From positions 8,308,001 through 8,372,000 of the forward strand of contig NZ_CP029192.1 in assembly GCF_008642315.1 (NCBI RefSeq): a stretch of 64,000 nt of DNA. The letters run 5' to 3'. Position numbers and translations under genes: made by a program. The stretch comes from Streptomyces venezuelae. GTDB lineage: Bacteria; Actinomycetota; Actinomycetes; Streptomycetales; Streptomycetaceae. The notes under the pieces are model-generated. The model was given only the letters and a program-made list of their open reading frames with translations, ran no database searches and was not told the origin of the DNA. Shown here piece by piece: positions 25,375 through 34,079 of the stretch. Position 1 is the stretch's first letter. Each line of letters opens with the position of its first letter.

Positions 25375-26036
25375 GCGGCTTCCCCCTCCAGGGCGCGGTG
25401 CTCCTCGTTGAGGACGTGCCACCCGAAGCCCATGTCGGAGTCGTGGTCGCCCACGAACGCCTTGTACAGGGCGTCGAGCAACTCGACTTCGGCCTGCGTG
25501 ATGCGCACGCGCGTGGATGACCACTGGAGGTAGCCCCACTGCAGGTATTCGACGGTGGCCGCCGCTCCGGTGCCGGCGCCGTCGGCGGGAAGTTCGATCG
25601 GCTCGGGGAGCGCGGTCTCGTCCAGGAGCTGGTCGAGCTGGTCTTGGTCGTAGCCCGTGCCCTTCAGGTCCGGCAGGTCCTGGAGGATGTCCGCGAGGAG
25701 GAGGGTGTCGTATCCGGCGAGGTCGCTGGTGCGATTGTCGACGACGACGATCTTCGCTGCCGCCTCGTCGTCCACGTCGAGCCAGGTGACAGCGATCTCG
25801 GCCCAGCCAAGCTGCTTGGCCGCCTTGTAGGTGTGGTTACCGGCAAGGATCTCGTTCGGGCGGCCGGTCAGCGTGCCGCGGTTGACGACGATCGCCCGGT
25901 ATTGGCCGTGCGTGGACAGGGATTCGCTGATCGAGTCGACGTCACCGGTCCGCGGATTGCGGTGGTAGGGAACCAGCTCATCAACGGGGACGGCAAGATC
26001 AGCGAGCGAGGCCGGTATGCGAGAAGCGGCGGGCAT
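25371..26036 (-). CDS. ParB-like nuclease-domain protein
   Basis: This 221-residue protein starts with a ParB N-terminal domain: VPVDELVPYHRNPRTGDVDS, the strand RAIVVNRGT, and EILAGNHTYKAAKQLGW with the G-N-H-x-x-x-A loop, followed by KIVVVDNRTSDLAGYD. Such proteins (CTP- or nucleic-acid-binding, some with nuclease activity) commonly pair with methyltransferases in phage early/packaging regions. Coupled translation with the fusion gene downstream implies a joint role. Confidence 0.8.
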   Translation of the reverse strand: MPAASRIPASLADLAVPVDELVPYHRNPRTGDVDSISESLSTHGQYRAIVVNRGTLTGRPNEILAGNHTYKAAKQLGWAEIAVTWLDVDDEAAAKIVVVDNRTSDLAGYDTLLLADILQDLPDLKGTGYDQDQLDQLLDETALPEPIELPADGAGTGAAATVEYLQWGYLQWSSTRVRITQAEVELLDALYKAFVGDHDSDMGFGWHVLNEEHRALEGEAA

Positions 26037-26186
26037 GAGGCTCCAGCCCCGCGCCCGTGACCGAGCCTAGGTGATCAGGCGGTGACGGCAGGGTCCGGTT
26101 CCCGCAGGCACCGGCTGGCAGCAGTCTGTTTCGGCATGGTGCCGCTCAGCGGACGGTCGGTGAGCCGCCGCCCGTCGCGACCCTGT

Positions 26187-26387
26187 TCACGGCGGTGGTG
26201 CGGACGTGCCTCGTCGCCAAGAGGCACCGAGTTCCACGAGCTGCCCCCGGAGTGCACCGCGCTGCTCCTCCAGCTCCTGCGAGGTCGGGGAGAGCAGATA
26301 GACGCCGTCGCGGTACAGGCGGAACCCGATGCGCTCCCATCCCCGGGTGATCTTGGCGGTCACCCGGTCCCACTCGGACCGGTCCAT
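26187..26387 (-). CDS. Possible small protein, 66 aa
   Basis: From Met 26387 the frame reads MDRSEWDRVTAKITRGWERI and continues FRLYRDGVYLLSPTSQELEE, with protein-like amphipathic composition; a helix ends near residue 55, followed by a basic tail. No ribosome site is clear and the frame is also open further upstream, so the start is uncertain. No known motif. Confidence 0.42.
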   Translation of the reverse strand: MDRSEWDRVTAKITRGWERIGFRLYRDGVYLLSPTSQELEEQRGALRGQLVELGASWRRGTSAPPP

Positions 26388-26543
26388 TGGATGCTGGCCG
26401 CCCAGGTCGGTGATACCGAGCGAGCAGGCGACCGCCCGGCACCCGGCCATGAGGCGGTGGACGACTGGTGAGGATGCAGTATTCCAACCCTGCACTATTC
26501 CACGGCCTCAACGGGTGCGAGCCGATGAGGGCCTGGTCTCAGC

Positions 26544-26851
26544 TCAGGGGATCAATGTCCATCGTTGAGCGTCGCCCAGTACGCCGCACAGCGTCGTGTG
26601 GGCTTCTGCGCCCGCGTCCGTCAGGCATCGGCCGGTCTGGACGTTCTTGATCTGGTTGCCCTCGATGGTCCACTTCTGGAGGTCGCCGAGTACTCCGCAG
26701 CGTGGGGTGTAGACGCTCGTTCCGCCATCGGTCAGGCATCCACCGGTCCGGACGCCTTTGATCTGGACGGGACTCGGCTCGGCTGCAGTCGCGGTGTGGG
26801 TGAGCAGGCGGAAGCGAGGAGAACGGCGCAGACGAGGGTGTTACGTCGCAT
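26544..26851 (-). pseudogene. Secreted ricin-type beta-trefoil protein, frameshifted
   Basis: From ATG 26851 a signal peptide is encoded (MRRNTLVCAVLLASAC), then the frame breaks near 26798-26812. One base away, coding resumes as THTATAAEPSPVQIKGVRTG and continues with two matching repeats: CLTDGGTSVYTPRCGVLGDL-QKW and CLTDAGAEAHTTLCGVLGDA-QRW, each with a Q-x-W end as in ricin B lectin units. The stop is at 26544. Total length 308 bp is not a multiple of three. Either a decayed gene or a base-call error. Confidence 0.72.
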
Positions 26852-27218
26852 GGGGAGACCCTGTTTCGATCGGTGTATTGAGCTCTACCAATCAAGCAGC
26901 CGGGCCCCTCCGTCTTAGCGGATTCATCTCTTTGTGGGCGTGGGTGCCTCTTCGGCCAATTCGGTGGAGTGGCTTCGCGCGGGTGGGCAGGGCACGGATC
27001 AGCCCGACAGGGCTGGCTACCGTCCGTCCCGCCGACCAGGTCCTGCCGATCCTGGGTAGAGCCTGCCTCGGAGCCTCCGAGGCCACGCTGTTGCTTCCGA
27101 TGTCACCGGACTCGTTTTACTGGTGAAGGGGCAGTTTTCTAGAGCTGCACTATTCCTACCGGTTAGGTGCCGACGCCGCCGTAGACGGAGGCAGATAACT
27201 TCCGCAGATCGAAGACGT
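26852..27218. other. Intergenic region
   Basis: No gene is supported. It should hold the promoter of the ricin-type gene on the minus strand and the 3' end of the LAL regulator operon. The 12-mer CTGCACTATTCC occurs here at 27145-27156 and again at 26490-26501; no function is known for it. Confidence 0.4.
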
Positions 27219-29993
27219 CTAGTCAGATGTCCCTTCTGTCAGTGCGTCACGTAGCGCCGCACGCGAGGTCACACCCAGCTTGGGGAAGATCTGGTACAGG
27301 TGGGTGGAGACGGTGCGAGGGGACAGATAGAGCCGTTGCCCGATCTGTTTGTTGGTGAGGCCAGCCGCTGCGAGCATGGCGATCTCCCGCTGCTGGGGTG
27401 TCAGTGACGCCGGTCCCGTGCTTGCGTCGTGTCCGATGGAGAGGCCCGTTGCCCGCAATTCGTGGGCGGCCCGTGCTGCCCAGGGGATAGCACCGAGTCT
27501 GTGGAAGGTGTCCGCCGCGGCGCCGAGGTACGTGCGCGCCTCCGTCGTGGACTTCGCCCGTCGCAGGCGTTCGCCGTAGGCAAGCTGGACCCGGGCCCGG
27601 TCGAACGGCCAGTACTCGGTACCGGGCACGGCAAGCGCCTCGTCGAACAGCGCACACGCGTGGTGGTCGATGGCGACGAGCGCCGCGGATGCTTGCACGA
27701 TCATGGCCAGTCGTGGCGAGATCGTGGCAACGCCCGCCTCCTGCACCGCCACCACGTGGGCCGCCGCCTCCGTGCTCCGGCCGGTTCTGACCGCGGCTTC
27801 GACGAGATCCATGATGACGAACAGGGCCGTGGGCACGTGCGAGGCGAGCTCACCGGCCCGGCTGATGGCGCACGCATGCCGGTAGGCGTCCTCGAACCGA
27901 CCCTGGCCGAGGGCGGCGAGTGCCTGCGCATGCGCCGCGCACGACAGGAAGAACCCGACACGTCGGGGTGTGGCCCACAGGGTTATCTCGTCGGTGAGGG
28001 ATCTGGTGGCGGATTCGTCGCCGCGTGCGGCGGCGGCCAGGGCCCGTTGGTAGCGGAAGTCCATGGAGAGCAGCTGGTAGCTGTGGGTTTCGCCGAGTTG
28101 TTGGCCGTGGTCGGCCTGTGCCTCGAGCTTGTCCCACTCTCCTGCCGCGAAATGGTCCCTGCCGAGGAACACCATTCCCTGGAGCTCCAGGGTGAGCGAG
28201 TTGCGGTGACGCCCGGCCTGCCGTACGCGCCGCAGTGCTGTCCTGCATCCGGCCAGTCGGTCGACGTACAGGGATGCCATGGCGATCCGGATGACCCGTG
28301 CCGGGTCGGTCTCCTGATCGAGCGAGGCGATGACCTCTTCGAGTTCTTCGAGCGTGGTGTGGGAGATGCTGGCGGGGTCGGCGACCGCGCCGAGAACCAG
28401 GGCCAGCCGGTCGGGGATGTGCGGTTTCAGCAAGCTGAGTGCCTGGTGCAGTGGTGTCCACAGCTCGGCACGCTGGGCACCGTGGCATACCCAGGCGAGG
28501 GTGTAGAGCGCCTCGATCATGGAGGTGTCGGCCGCGTCGTAGGGCTGGTGTTGCATCTCGATCGATCCGACGAGGAGACGGTGGGCGGTGTCGAGATCGC
28601 CCCCACCGCTGAGGAGGATGTGGTGGGCTGCGGCGACCGCGGCGACCAGTGGCCCGGCCCGGCCGCCGTCGGCCTGGCGGGCTTCTTCGAGGAGTCTGGG
28701 CACGTCGCGTAGATCACCGGTCAAATCCGCACCGAGGTAGGCGGCCTCGGCGATCCGGCGGCTGCGGTCGTAGCCGCGCGGGCTCAGTTCCGCGGCGCGC
28801 AGCAGTGCGGCGATGGCGCCGTCCGCGTCGCCCCGCCGCACGATGTCGTGTGCCGCCTGTTCGAGCAGGCGCGCGACGTCCTCGGTGGGCGCGACGGTGG
28901 CCTGGGCGAGGTGCCAGGCGCGTCGCTCGGGCCGGTCGGCCCGGTGTTCGGCCAGGGCACGGTGGACCTCTCGGCGCTGGTCGCTGGTGGACAGTTGGAC
29001 CACGGCGGAGCGCGTCAGGGGGTGTCGGAAGGCCAGCCGGCCGGTGCTGTCGTCCACCTGTATCAGGCCCGCCCGCTCCGCGTACGCCAGGTCGTTGAGG
29101 CCAGCCGTCGGCAGGACGCTCAGGTCGCCGGTGCCGTCCAGGACCGCGTGGAGCAGGAGCAGTCGAGTGGCGGCGGGCAGGGCCCGGACGCGGGAGACGA
29201 AGACGTCTTGAAGGCGACGGCTCAGCGGCAGCGTCTCGGGGACGGGGGCTCCGGAGCGTTGCGGGTCGCTCAGAGAGATGGGCAACTCCAGCAGGGCCAG
29301 TGGGTTGCCTTGTGCCTCGGCCAGCAGACGAGCGCGCACGCGTGGCGCCAGGGAGGGGAAGCGGTCCTGGATCAGCGCCGCTGCCGCGGTCGCGTCGAGG
29401 GGCTGTACGTGGTGTTCGGGCACTCCACCGCGCGCGAAGAAGCTCCCCTCCTGCGACCGGTAGGCGCCGAGCAGGCCGACCCGGCTGTCCGCGAGGCGGC
29501 GGGCGGCGAAGCCGAGGACCACGGCGCTGGCGCGGTCCAGCCATGGCAGGTCGTCGACGATCACCAGCAGCGGGCGCTCCGCCGCGGCCAGGGAGAGCAG
29601 CGCCAGCGCCGCGTTCGACACCAGCAGTTGATCGGGCGGCGCCCCGGCATCCAGCCCCAACGCGATGCTCAGTGCCCTGCGGTAGGCATCGGTCAGCTGC
29701 TCAAGACCGGCCAGCAGCGGGCGAAGAACCTGATGGAGGCCCGCGAAGCCGACCGTGCTCTCGAATTCCACGCCGGAGGTGCGCAAGGTCCGCATGCCCG
29801 TGCCGTGGGCATGCACGGCTGCGGCATCCAGCAAGGCCGTCTTGCCGACACCCGCGTCCCCGGTCAGCAGGAGTGCGCCGCCGGAGTTCCTGACGTCGTC
29901 GACGAAGCCCCGCATCAGTTCGAGGTCTTGGTCGCGTCCGATCAGATGTCCTGCGGGATCCGACGGTAAAGGTAAAGGCCCCTCGCTGCCCAT
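27219..29993 (-). CDS. LAL-type LuxR-family transcriptional regulator
   Basis: This 924-residue protein has an N-terminal STAND/AAA ATPase with Walker A LLTGDAGVGKTALLD (about 40-54) and a Walker B-like LLVIVDDLPWLD, a long helical region, and a C-terminal LuxR HTH (LTPQQREIAMLAAAGLTNKQ, then IGQRLYLSPRTVSTHLYQIF). This is the large ATP-binding LuxR (LAL) class that activates pathway genes in Streptomyces. The nearest same-strand gene upstream is the CdtB-ricin gene (132 bp away), a possible but unproven target. Confidence 0.9.
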   Translation of the reverse strand: MGSEGPLPLPSDPAGHLIGRDQDLELMRGFVDDVRNSGGALLLTGDAGVGKTALLDAAAVHAHGTGMRTLRTSGVEFESTVGFAGLHQVLRPLLAGLEQLTDAYRRALSIALGLDAGAPPDQLLVSNAALALLSLAAAERPLLVIVDDLPWLDRASAVVLGFAARRLADSRVGLLGAYRSQEGSFFARGGVPEHHVQPLDATAAAALIQDRFPSLAPRVRARLLAEAQGNPLALLELPISLSDPQRSGAPVPETLPLSRRLQDVFVSRVRALPAATRLLLLHAVLDGTGDLSVLPTAGLNDLAYAERAGLIQVDDSTGRLAFRHPLTRSAVVQLSTSDQRREVHRALAEHRADRPERRAWHLAQATVAPTEDVARLLEQAAHDIVRRGDADGAIAALLRAAELSPRGYDRSRRIAEAAYLGADLTGDLRDVPRLLEEARQADGGRAGPLVAAVAAAHHILLSGGGDLDTAHRLLVGSIEMQHQPYDAADTSMIEALYTLAWVCHGAQRAELWTPLHQALSLLKPHIPDRLALVLGAVADPASISHTTLEELEEVIASLDQETDPARVIRIAMASLYVDRLAGCRTALRRVRQAGRHRNSLTLELQGMVFLGRDHFAAGEWDKLEAQADHGQQLGETHSYQLLSMDFRYQRALAAAARGDESATRSLTDEITLWATPRRVGFFLSCAAHAQALAALGQGRFEDAYRHACAISRAGELASHVPTALFVIMDLVEAAVRTGRSTEAAAHVVAVQEAGVATISPRLAMIVQASAALVAIDHHACALFDEALAVPGTEYWPFDRARVQLAYGERLRRAKSTTEARTYLGAAADTFHRLGAIPWAARAAHELRATGLSIGHDASTGPASLTPQQREIAMLAAAGLTNKQIGQRLYLSPRTVSTHLYQIFPKLGVTSRAALRDALTEGTSD

Positions 29994-30083
29994 GCGCGCC
30001 CCCTGTCCCCTCCAGGACCATACGCCGGAGTGGGCCGGGCAGCACCGGCTTCGGGGCGGCGTCCATAGAGGGAGCAGAGGGAA

Positions 30084-30110
30084 CCGGCCCGGCTCGGTGA
30101 GCCGGGCCGG
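30084..30110 (-). terminator. Terminator of the CdtB-ricin gene
   Basis: CCGGCCCGGCTC at 30084-30095 pairs perfectly with GAGCCGGGCCGG at 30099-30110 around a 3-base loop, 15 bases beyond the stop at 30126 on the minus strand. A 12-bp GC stem this close to a stop codon is a typical Streptomyces terminator and isolates this gene from the LAL regulator. Confidence 0.68.
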
Positions 30111-30125
30111 TCCGGTGCGCGGTGG

Positions 30126-31451
30126 TCAGTCGGCGGCGACCGTCGGGTGGAGGTAGAAGGTTTCGTTGGAGATCGGCACGGGCCCGATCTGGTCGGGCCA
30201 TTGGACGACCCAGGCGCCGTCGCCGTTCTCGCCCCCGTTGATGTTGGCGTACAGGCCGGTGGAGTTGTTCCGCAGCATGGTCAGGTTCGGCCGGGTAGGG
30301 ACGGGGTGCTCCAGGGTCCAGTTCTGGGTGTCGCGCTGGGGGCCGCCGGGGTCGGGCTGGCCCTCCCGGCCGTGGCACGTCCAGATGTTGAGGTAGTCGC
30401 CCCGGCTGGAGGACTGGCCTCGGTTGACGTCCAGGCACTTGCCGCTGTCGGAGCTGACGATGCGGTAGAGCGGGTCGCCGTCCGGTGCGGTGTAGCCGCC
30501 TGGCACCAGACGCCACCTCTGGTTGACGGCACCGTTGTCGTGGTACTGGATGACGTGCGTGCCGTCGCTGTCGTTGCCGTTGAAGACGTCGATGTTCCGT
30601 CGGCTGTTCTGCGCGTGCATGGTCCGTTCGCGCGGCTCGGCCTGGGCCCGCAGCGAGCCGAAGTGGACGGGCCAGTGGTCGCTGCCCCGGTTGATCCCGC
30701 GGGTGGCCTGCCAGTTGTCCGTGTTCACGTTGGAGACCATGTAATCCAGCTCGCTGCCCCCTTGGTGGGTGGCCAGACCGGTGTTGTACACGTAGCTGCC
30801 GGGCGGCAGGCGGAACGGGGGCAGGGTCGAGGGGTCCCGGTTGAAGTCGCCCAGCGCCGCCCAATTCCTGACGCCGTAGTAGGTGGCGTCACGCGCGGTG
30901 TTGCTCAGCAGCTGGGGGACGTCGAAGCCGCCGCCGGAGGCGGCGTGCAGGGAGGCGAAGAGCACGTCGTCCGCCTGCCTGACCACCCCGAGCGCGTTGC
31001 GGTACTGGCCGCGGATCTGGACGACCCGCTCCGGCCGGAAACTGGTGACGATGCCCACGTTGCGCGAATCCATGCCGAGGACGTACAGATAGCGCCAGTC
31101 GCCGCGGCCGATGTCCCACCGGTACTCGTCGATGCCGTTGATCCGCCCCATGTAGATGGACCCGGCGGGCTGCGTGTTGGGCACCTCCTGGAGCGCGACC
31201 ACGCTGTTGTCCCGCGCCAGGACACGCACACCTTGCCACCGGTCGCTGCCGACCTGCATGTTCCACGTGGCGACCCGGTGCGTATCCGGGTTCGCCGCGT
31301 ACGCCGTGCCACCTCCTGTCACGAGGAAGGTGCTGAGCATCAGCGCAGTCGCCAGTACGGCGCCCAAGCGACGTAGGACACTGCTGCGGGTGGCGGGTCG
31401 CGTTGCCCCGTCGGGTAACGCCGGGTTCCGCTCTTTGCGTCGAGGTCTCAT
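30126..31451 (-). CDS. Secreted CdtB-like nuclease with C-terminal ricin-type lectin domain
   Basis: A signal peptide (basic N-terminus, hydrophobic VLATALMLSTFLVTGG, cleavage after TAYA) leads into a DNase I-fold domain (about 55-265) with the CdtB-type order: HRVATWNMQV, VVALQEVPN (catalytic Glu), FASLHAAS (His), WAALGDFNRDPSTL, SELDYMVSN and GSDHWPVHFG. All usual DNase I-type catalytic residues are present. The rest (about 270-441) is a ricin B beta-trefoil (NQRWRLVPGG, SGKCLDVNRGQSS, WTCHG). This resembles a single-chain cytolethal distending toxin: binding and nuclease parts on one protein. No CdtA/CdtC genes flank it. Confidence 0.85.
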   Translation of the reverse strand: MRPRRKERNPALPDGATRPATRSSVLRRLGAVLATALMLSTFLVTGGGTAYAANPDTHRVATWNMQVGSDRWQGVRVLARDNSVVALQEVPNTQPAGSIYMGRINGIDEYRWDIGRGDWRYLYVLGMDSRNVGIVTSFRPERVVQIRGQYRNALGVVRQADDVLFASLHAASGGGFDVPQLLSNTARDATYYGVRNWAALGDFNRDPSTLPPFRLPPGSYVYNTGLATHQGGSELDYMVSNVNTDNWQATRGINRGSDHWPVHFGSLRAQAEPRERTMHAQNSRRNIDVFNGNDSDGTHVIQYHDNGAVNQRWRLVPGGYTAPDGDPLYRIVSSDSGKCLDVNRGQSSSRGDYLNIWTCHGREGQPDPGGPQRDTQNWTLEHPVPTRPNLTMLRNNSTGLYANINGGENGDGAWVVQWPDQIGPVPISNETFYLHPTVAAD

Positions 31452-31506
31452 GAGTTCTCCTGGATCTGCTGGGCGCGGTGGACGCCCGGACTCGGCTTTC
31501 CCGTGG

Positions 31507-32199
31507 TCAGTGCTCAGCGGCGCGCCTGATCAGGGCCGCGACCTCGTCGGGCTGCGAAAGGTAGACGGAGTGGCTGGCGGCGACCTCGACGACCTGCGAG
31601 CCCGTCCTCTCCGACATCGCGCGCTGGGCCGCCAGCGGGATCATCCGGTCGTCGGTCGCGATGAGGTACCAGCTCGGCTTCACCCGCCAGGCCGGCTCCA
31701 CCACAGCACCGGAAAGGGCGTCGACGCCCCACGGGACCTGGGAGTCGGCCATGAACGCCGCCTGCGCTGCGGGCAGATCACCGGCGAAGGCGTCCGCGAA
31801 CTTGTCCCGGTCCAGGAAGAGGAAGCCGTCCCTGGGCGGCAGGATCGGCGGAACGGGCGCGCCCGGTGGAGGGTCGGCGATGAGCGTGCTCACCGACTCG
31901 CCCTTGTCGGGCGCGAAAGCGGCAACGTACACCAACGACGCCACCTTGGGGTGCGTGCCCGCCTCGGAAATCACGGCCCCGCCGTAAGAATGTCCCACCA
32001 GGACCACCGGACCGTCCTGCGCGTCCAGGACCTGCCGCACCGCGGCGACGTCTCCGGCCAGGGACAGTGTCGGGTTCTGGACGACGCTGACCTTGTACCT
32101 GTCCGACGTGAGGATGTCGTACACGCCCTGCCAGCCTGATCCGTCCACGAACCCTCCGTGGACGAGAACAACGTTCCTCGGCTCTGGGCTCGTGTTCAT
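31507..32199 (-). CDS. Alpha/beta hydrolase
   Basis: This 230-residue hydrolase begins NVVLVHGGFVDGSGWQGVYD (oxyanion HGG) and has the nucleophile elbow VVLVGHSYGGAVIS (Ser in GHSYGG), LIATDDRMIP (acid region) and VVEVAASHSVYLS (catalytic His). ATG 32199 is preceded by GAGGAGGG at the right distance, so upstream in-frame codons are excluded. This subfamily resembles salicylate-esterase/hydroxynitrile-lyase-type enzymes. It lies 55 bp upstream of the CdtB-like gene on the same strand. Confidence 0.85.
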   Translation of the reverse strand: MNTSPEPRNVVLVHGGFVDGSGWQGVYDILTSDRYKVSVVQNPTLSLAGDVAAVRQVLDAQDGPVVLVGHSYGGAVISEAGTHPKVASLVYVAAFAPDKGESVSTLIADPPPGAPVPPILPPRDGFLFLDRDKFADAFAGDLPAAQAAFMADSQVPWGVDALSGAVVEPAWRVKPSWYLIATDDRMIPLAAQRAMSERTGSQVVEVAASHSVYLSQPDEVAALIRRAAEH

Positions 32200-32370
32200 G
32201 TGCCCTCCTCCTCTGACTCGGGGCCACTGCGGCCACGCGCAGAAAGCTAGGGGGGAGCCAGCGGAGTCGATACCGTCAAGTGACGTAGTTCGACCCCGGC
32301 GCAGGGACGTCCAGCAGCGCCCGCTCTCCGCGTGTCCTGCCCCCGCCGCCTGACAATCCAGCGAAGGACG

Positions 32371-32643
32371 AGACCGTGCTGTACCGCGGGCGCGCTGTCC
32401 TTCGCCACGGCGGCTGGCTTCACGGACATCGAACTCACCCCGGCTCATGCCGTCGCCGACGGTATGCACTCCGCCATCGTCCGCGCAGTCGAGCCCCGGA
32501 GCGTCAAGGCGCGCTGTGTCGCCTGTATCCGAAGGGGCATTGTCGGCACGGCCTGCTGCGGGGGCACGGCGTGCTGCACCTCCACGGAGCTTGCAGAGGA
32601 TCCCGCCGTGACCGCCGCGGAGGCGAAGACCAAGGTGAACTGA
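32371..32643 (+). pseudogene. Arsenite methyltransferase C-terminal remnant
   Basis: The frame reads GALSFATAAGFTDIELTPAH and then AVADGMHSAIVRAVEP, matching the C-terminus of ArsM-type arsenite methyltransferases, and continues into a Cys-rich tail (ACCGGTACCTST) as in actinobacterial ArsM proteins, ending at TGA 32643. The SAM-binding domain and earlier Cys residues are missing upstream, so this is a 3' fragment left by rearrangement. Confidence 0.65.
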
Positions 32644-32670
32644 GGCTGCCAGGCGTGATCTCTTACCGGT

Positions 32671-33121
32671 TCAGGATCGGAGTTCCACCTGGGCCGCGAG
32701 ATAGTCAGCCCAGCTGTCCTGCGCATATCCCGCCCAGGCGTTGGCCGTGTTGATGTGGATGCCGAACAGGTCACTAACGACGACAGGCGGGAGCTCCGCC
32801 ACGTTCTCGATCATCGCGGTGTTTCGCGCGGCCAGGGTCGGCAGGTCGTGGTCGCGCAGGCGCTGGGCGAACGCTTCGGGGTTGCGGGGGCGGCTGGTCC
32901 GGCCGGGGAAGATGAAGGCGCCGTGTTCCGTGGTGGCGGGTGGGAGCTGGGAGGTGCGGCGCGGATTCGCCATCTGGTGTTCGATGAGCCGCGCGAGCTT
33001 CGGCGGCAGGAGCACAGGGTGGCGGTCGACGACGAGGTAGGCGCCGGTCTCATCGCTGCTGAAGCGGTCGGTGGTCAACTGCACGATGCGGGGAAGCGGC
33101 AGCGCGTAGAGCGCCCACCCC
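32671..33121 (-). pseudogene. C-terminal fragment of a recombinase-like mobile-element protein
   Basis: The frame has the pattern LYALPLPRIVQLTTDRFSSD, then FIFPGRTSRPRNPEAFAQRL, and a final IHINTANAWAGYAQDSWADY, which follows the C-terminal part of large XerD-like recombinases of Streptomyces mobile elements. The region upstream of ALYALPL contains TAG and no coding continuation, so about two thirds of the usual protein is missing. It marks an old insertion or deletion. Confidence 0.55.
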
Positions 33122-33194
33122 TACTGGGACACGTCAGCAGGAACGCCAGCGGCCAGGGTTGCTCTCAAGGAACTCGCACGCGCGAAAGGCGGTC

Positions 33195-33410
33195 GTGAGC
33201 CTCACCGAGCGCCAGGCCCGGATCGTGCGCAGCGCGCGTGAATGGGTCGCCGAGTACGGCGAGGCGCCCTCACTTCGAGAACTCGCTGAGGCGGCGGGCC
33301 TCTCTTCGCCTTTATCGGCCCACTACCAAGTGCAGCGGATGCGCGAACGGGGAGTAGTCGTAGAGACGCGCGGACGCCGCAGTGAGCGATGCCCGAACTG
33401 CGGCTACTGA
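33195..33410 (+). CDS. LexA-type winged-helix DNA-binding protein (no protease domain)
   Basis: From GTG 33195 the 71-residue product (VSLTERQARIVRSAREWVAE, then APSLRELAEAAGLSSPLSAH, then QVQRMRERGVVVETRGR) is the complete LexA N-terminal winged helix, followed only by a short Cys-containing tail (CPNCGY). The Ser-Lys self-cleaving domain of LexA is absent, so any repression would not be lifted by RecA. It lies opposite to the element genes that follow, as a repressor often does. AAAGG precedes the start. Confidence 0.72.
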   Translation: MSLTERQARIVRSAREWVAEYGEAPSLRELAEAAGLSSPLSAHYQVQRMRERGVVVETRGRRSERCPNCGY

Positions 33411-33437
33411 CCCCACTGTTTCCCGGAGGGGCGGGAG

Positions 33438-34079
33438 TCAGGCGCGAGCGCGCCGGTAGGCGGCCTGAACGGCCTCGATGTAGCGGCTGAACTCGGCAGT
33501 CGTGTTCCCGCGGTTCTCGGCGCTCGTATCACCACCGCGGAAAAAGGCCGTCCGCTGAGCTGTCGACAGCTCAAGCTGGGCACCCTGCCCGGCAAGGTTC
33601 CGGTTGCAGATGTTGCGAGGGCCCTGTCCGGCCCGCTCTGGAGCGGCCCCCGTGACGGGGAAGCCTGCATGCTCCAGTGAGCGGGTGATCCAGAGCGCCA
33701 GGTGCTCGTCTAGCCCTCCGACCTCTGTGATCTTGAGGGGGTCGTGGAAGCCGTGCCACGACACCGTGCGCACCATGTCGGCCTGGAGAGCCTCACACAG
33801 CGGCTCGTCGAAGTGGCTGGCGGTGAGATGAAGGACCCGGTTCGCCGAGGCCTTCTTCCCGTGGAACGAGTAGAAGTTGTGGCTGCCGCCCGCAGCGGCG
33901 CGTGCCGCTTCCGTGGTGCCGACCTCGATGCCGCCTCCGTGGATGGCGATGTGCGACAAGTCCGAGGCGGGCACGCGGTGCGCCTCGCGTGACCAGTGGA
34001 TGCCCTCGGTTTCGTTGGCGGTGAGGTCCGCGAAGTTCTTGTACGTGTCGGTGCCTGTCGCGCGGCGTGTGGAGTTCAC
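33438..34079 (-). CDS. Poly-gamma-glutamate hydrolase-family protein
   Basis: The protein (213 aa) has the family pattern: YKNFADLTANETEGIHW, then SHIAIHGGGIEVGTTEAARA (His-Gly-Gly-Gly zinc-site loop), NFYSFHGKKASANRVLHLTA, HFDEPLCEAL, and WHGFHDP. These phage-associated zinc hydrolases cut poly-gamma-glutamate capsules and help phage pass the capsule. It is last in the chain of coupled small genes that starts near 35914. Confidence 0.82.
   Translation of the reverse strand: MNSTRRATGTDTYKNFADLTANETEGIHWSREAHRVPASDLSHIAIHGGGIEVGTTEAARAAAGGSHNFYSFHGKKASANRVLHLTASHFDEPLCEALQADMVRTVSWHGFHDPLKITEVGGLDEHLALWITRSLEHAGFPVTGAAPERAGQGPRNICNRNLAGQGAQLELSTAQRTAFFRGGDTSAENRGNTTAEFSRYIEAVQAAYRRARA

Noticed and set aside
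26490..27156. CTGCACTATTCC repeated at 26490 and 27145 as a possible attachment or operator site
   Set aside because: Only 12 bases match and no adjacent structure or gene logic supports a function; kept only as a note in the intergenic entry.
32332..32643. Intact small methyltransferase gene
   Set aside because: Only the C-terminal end of the arsenite methyltransferase family is present; SAM-binding motifs are absent upstream.
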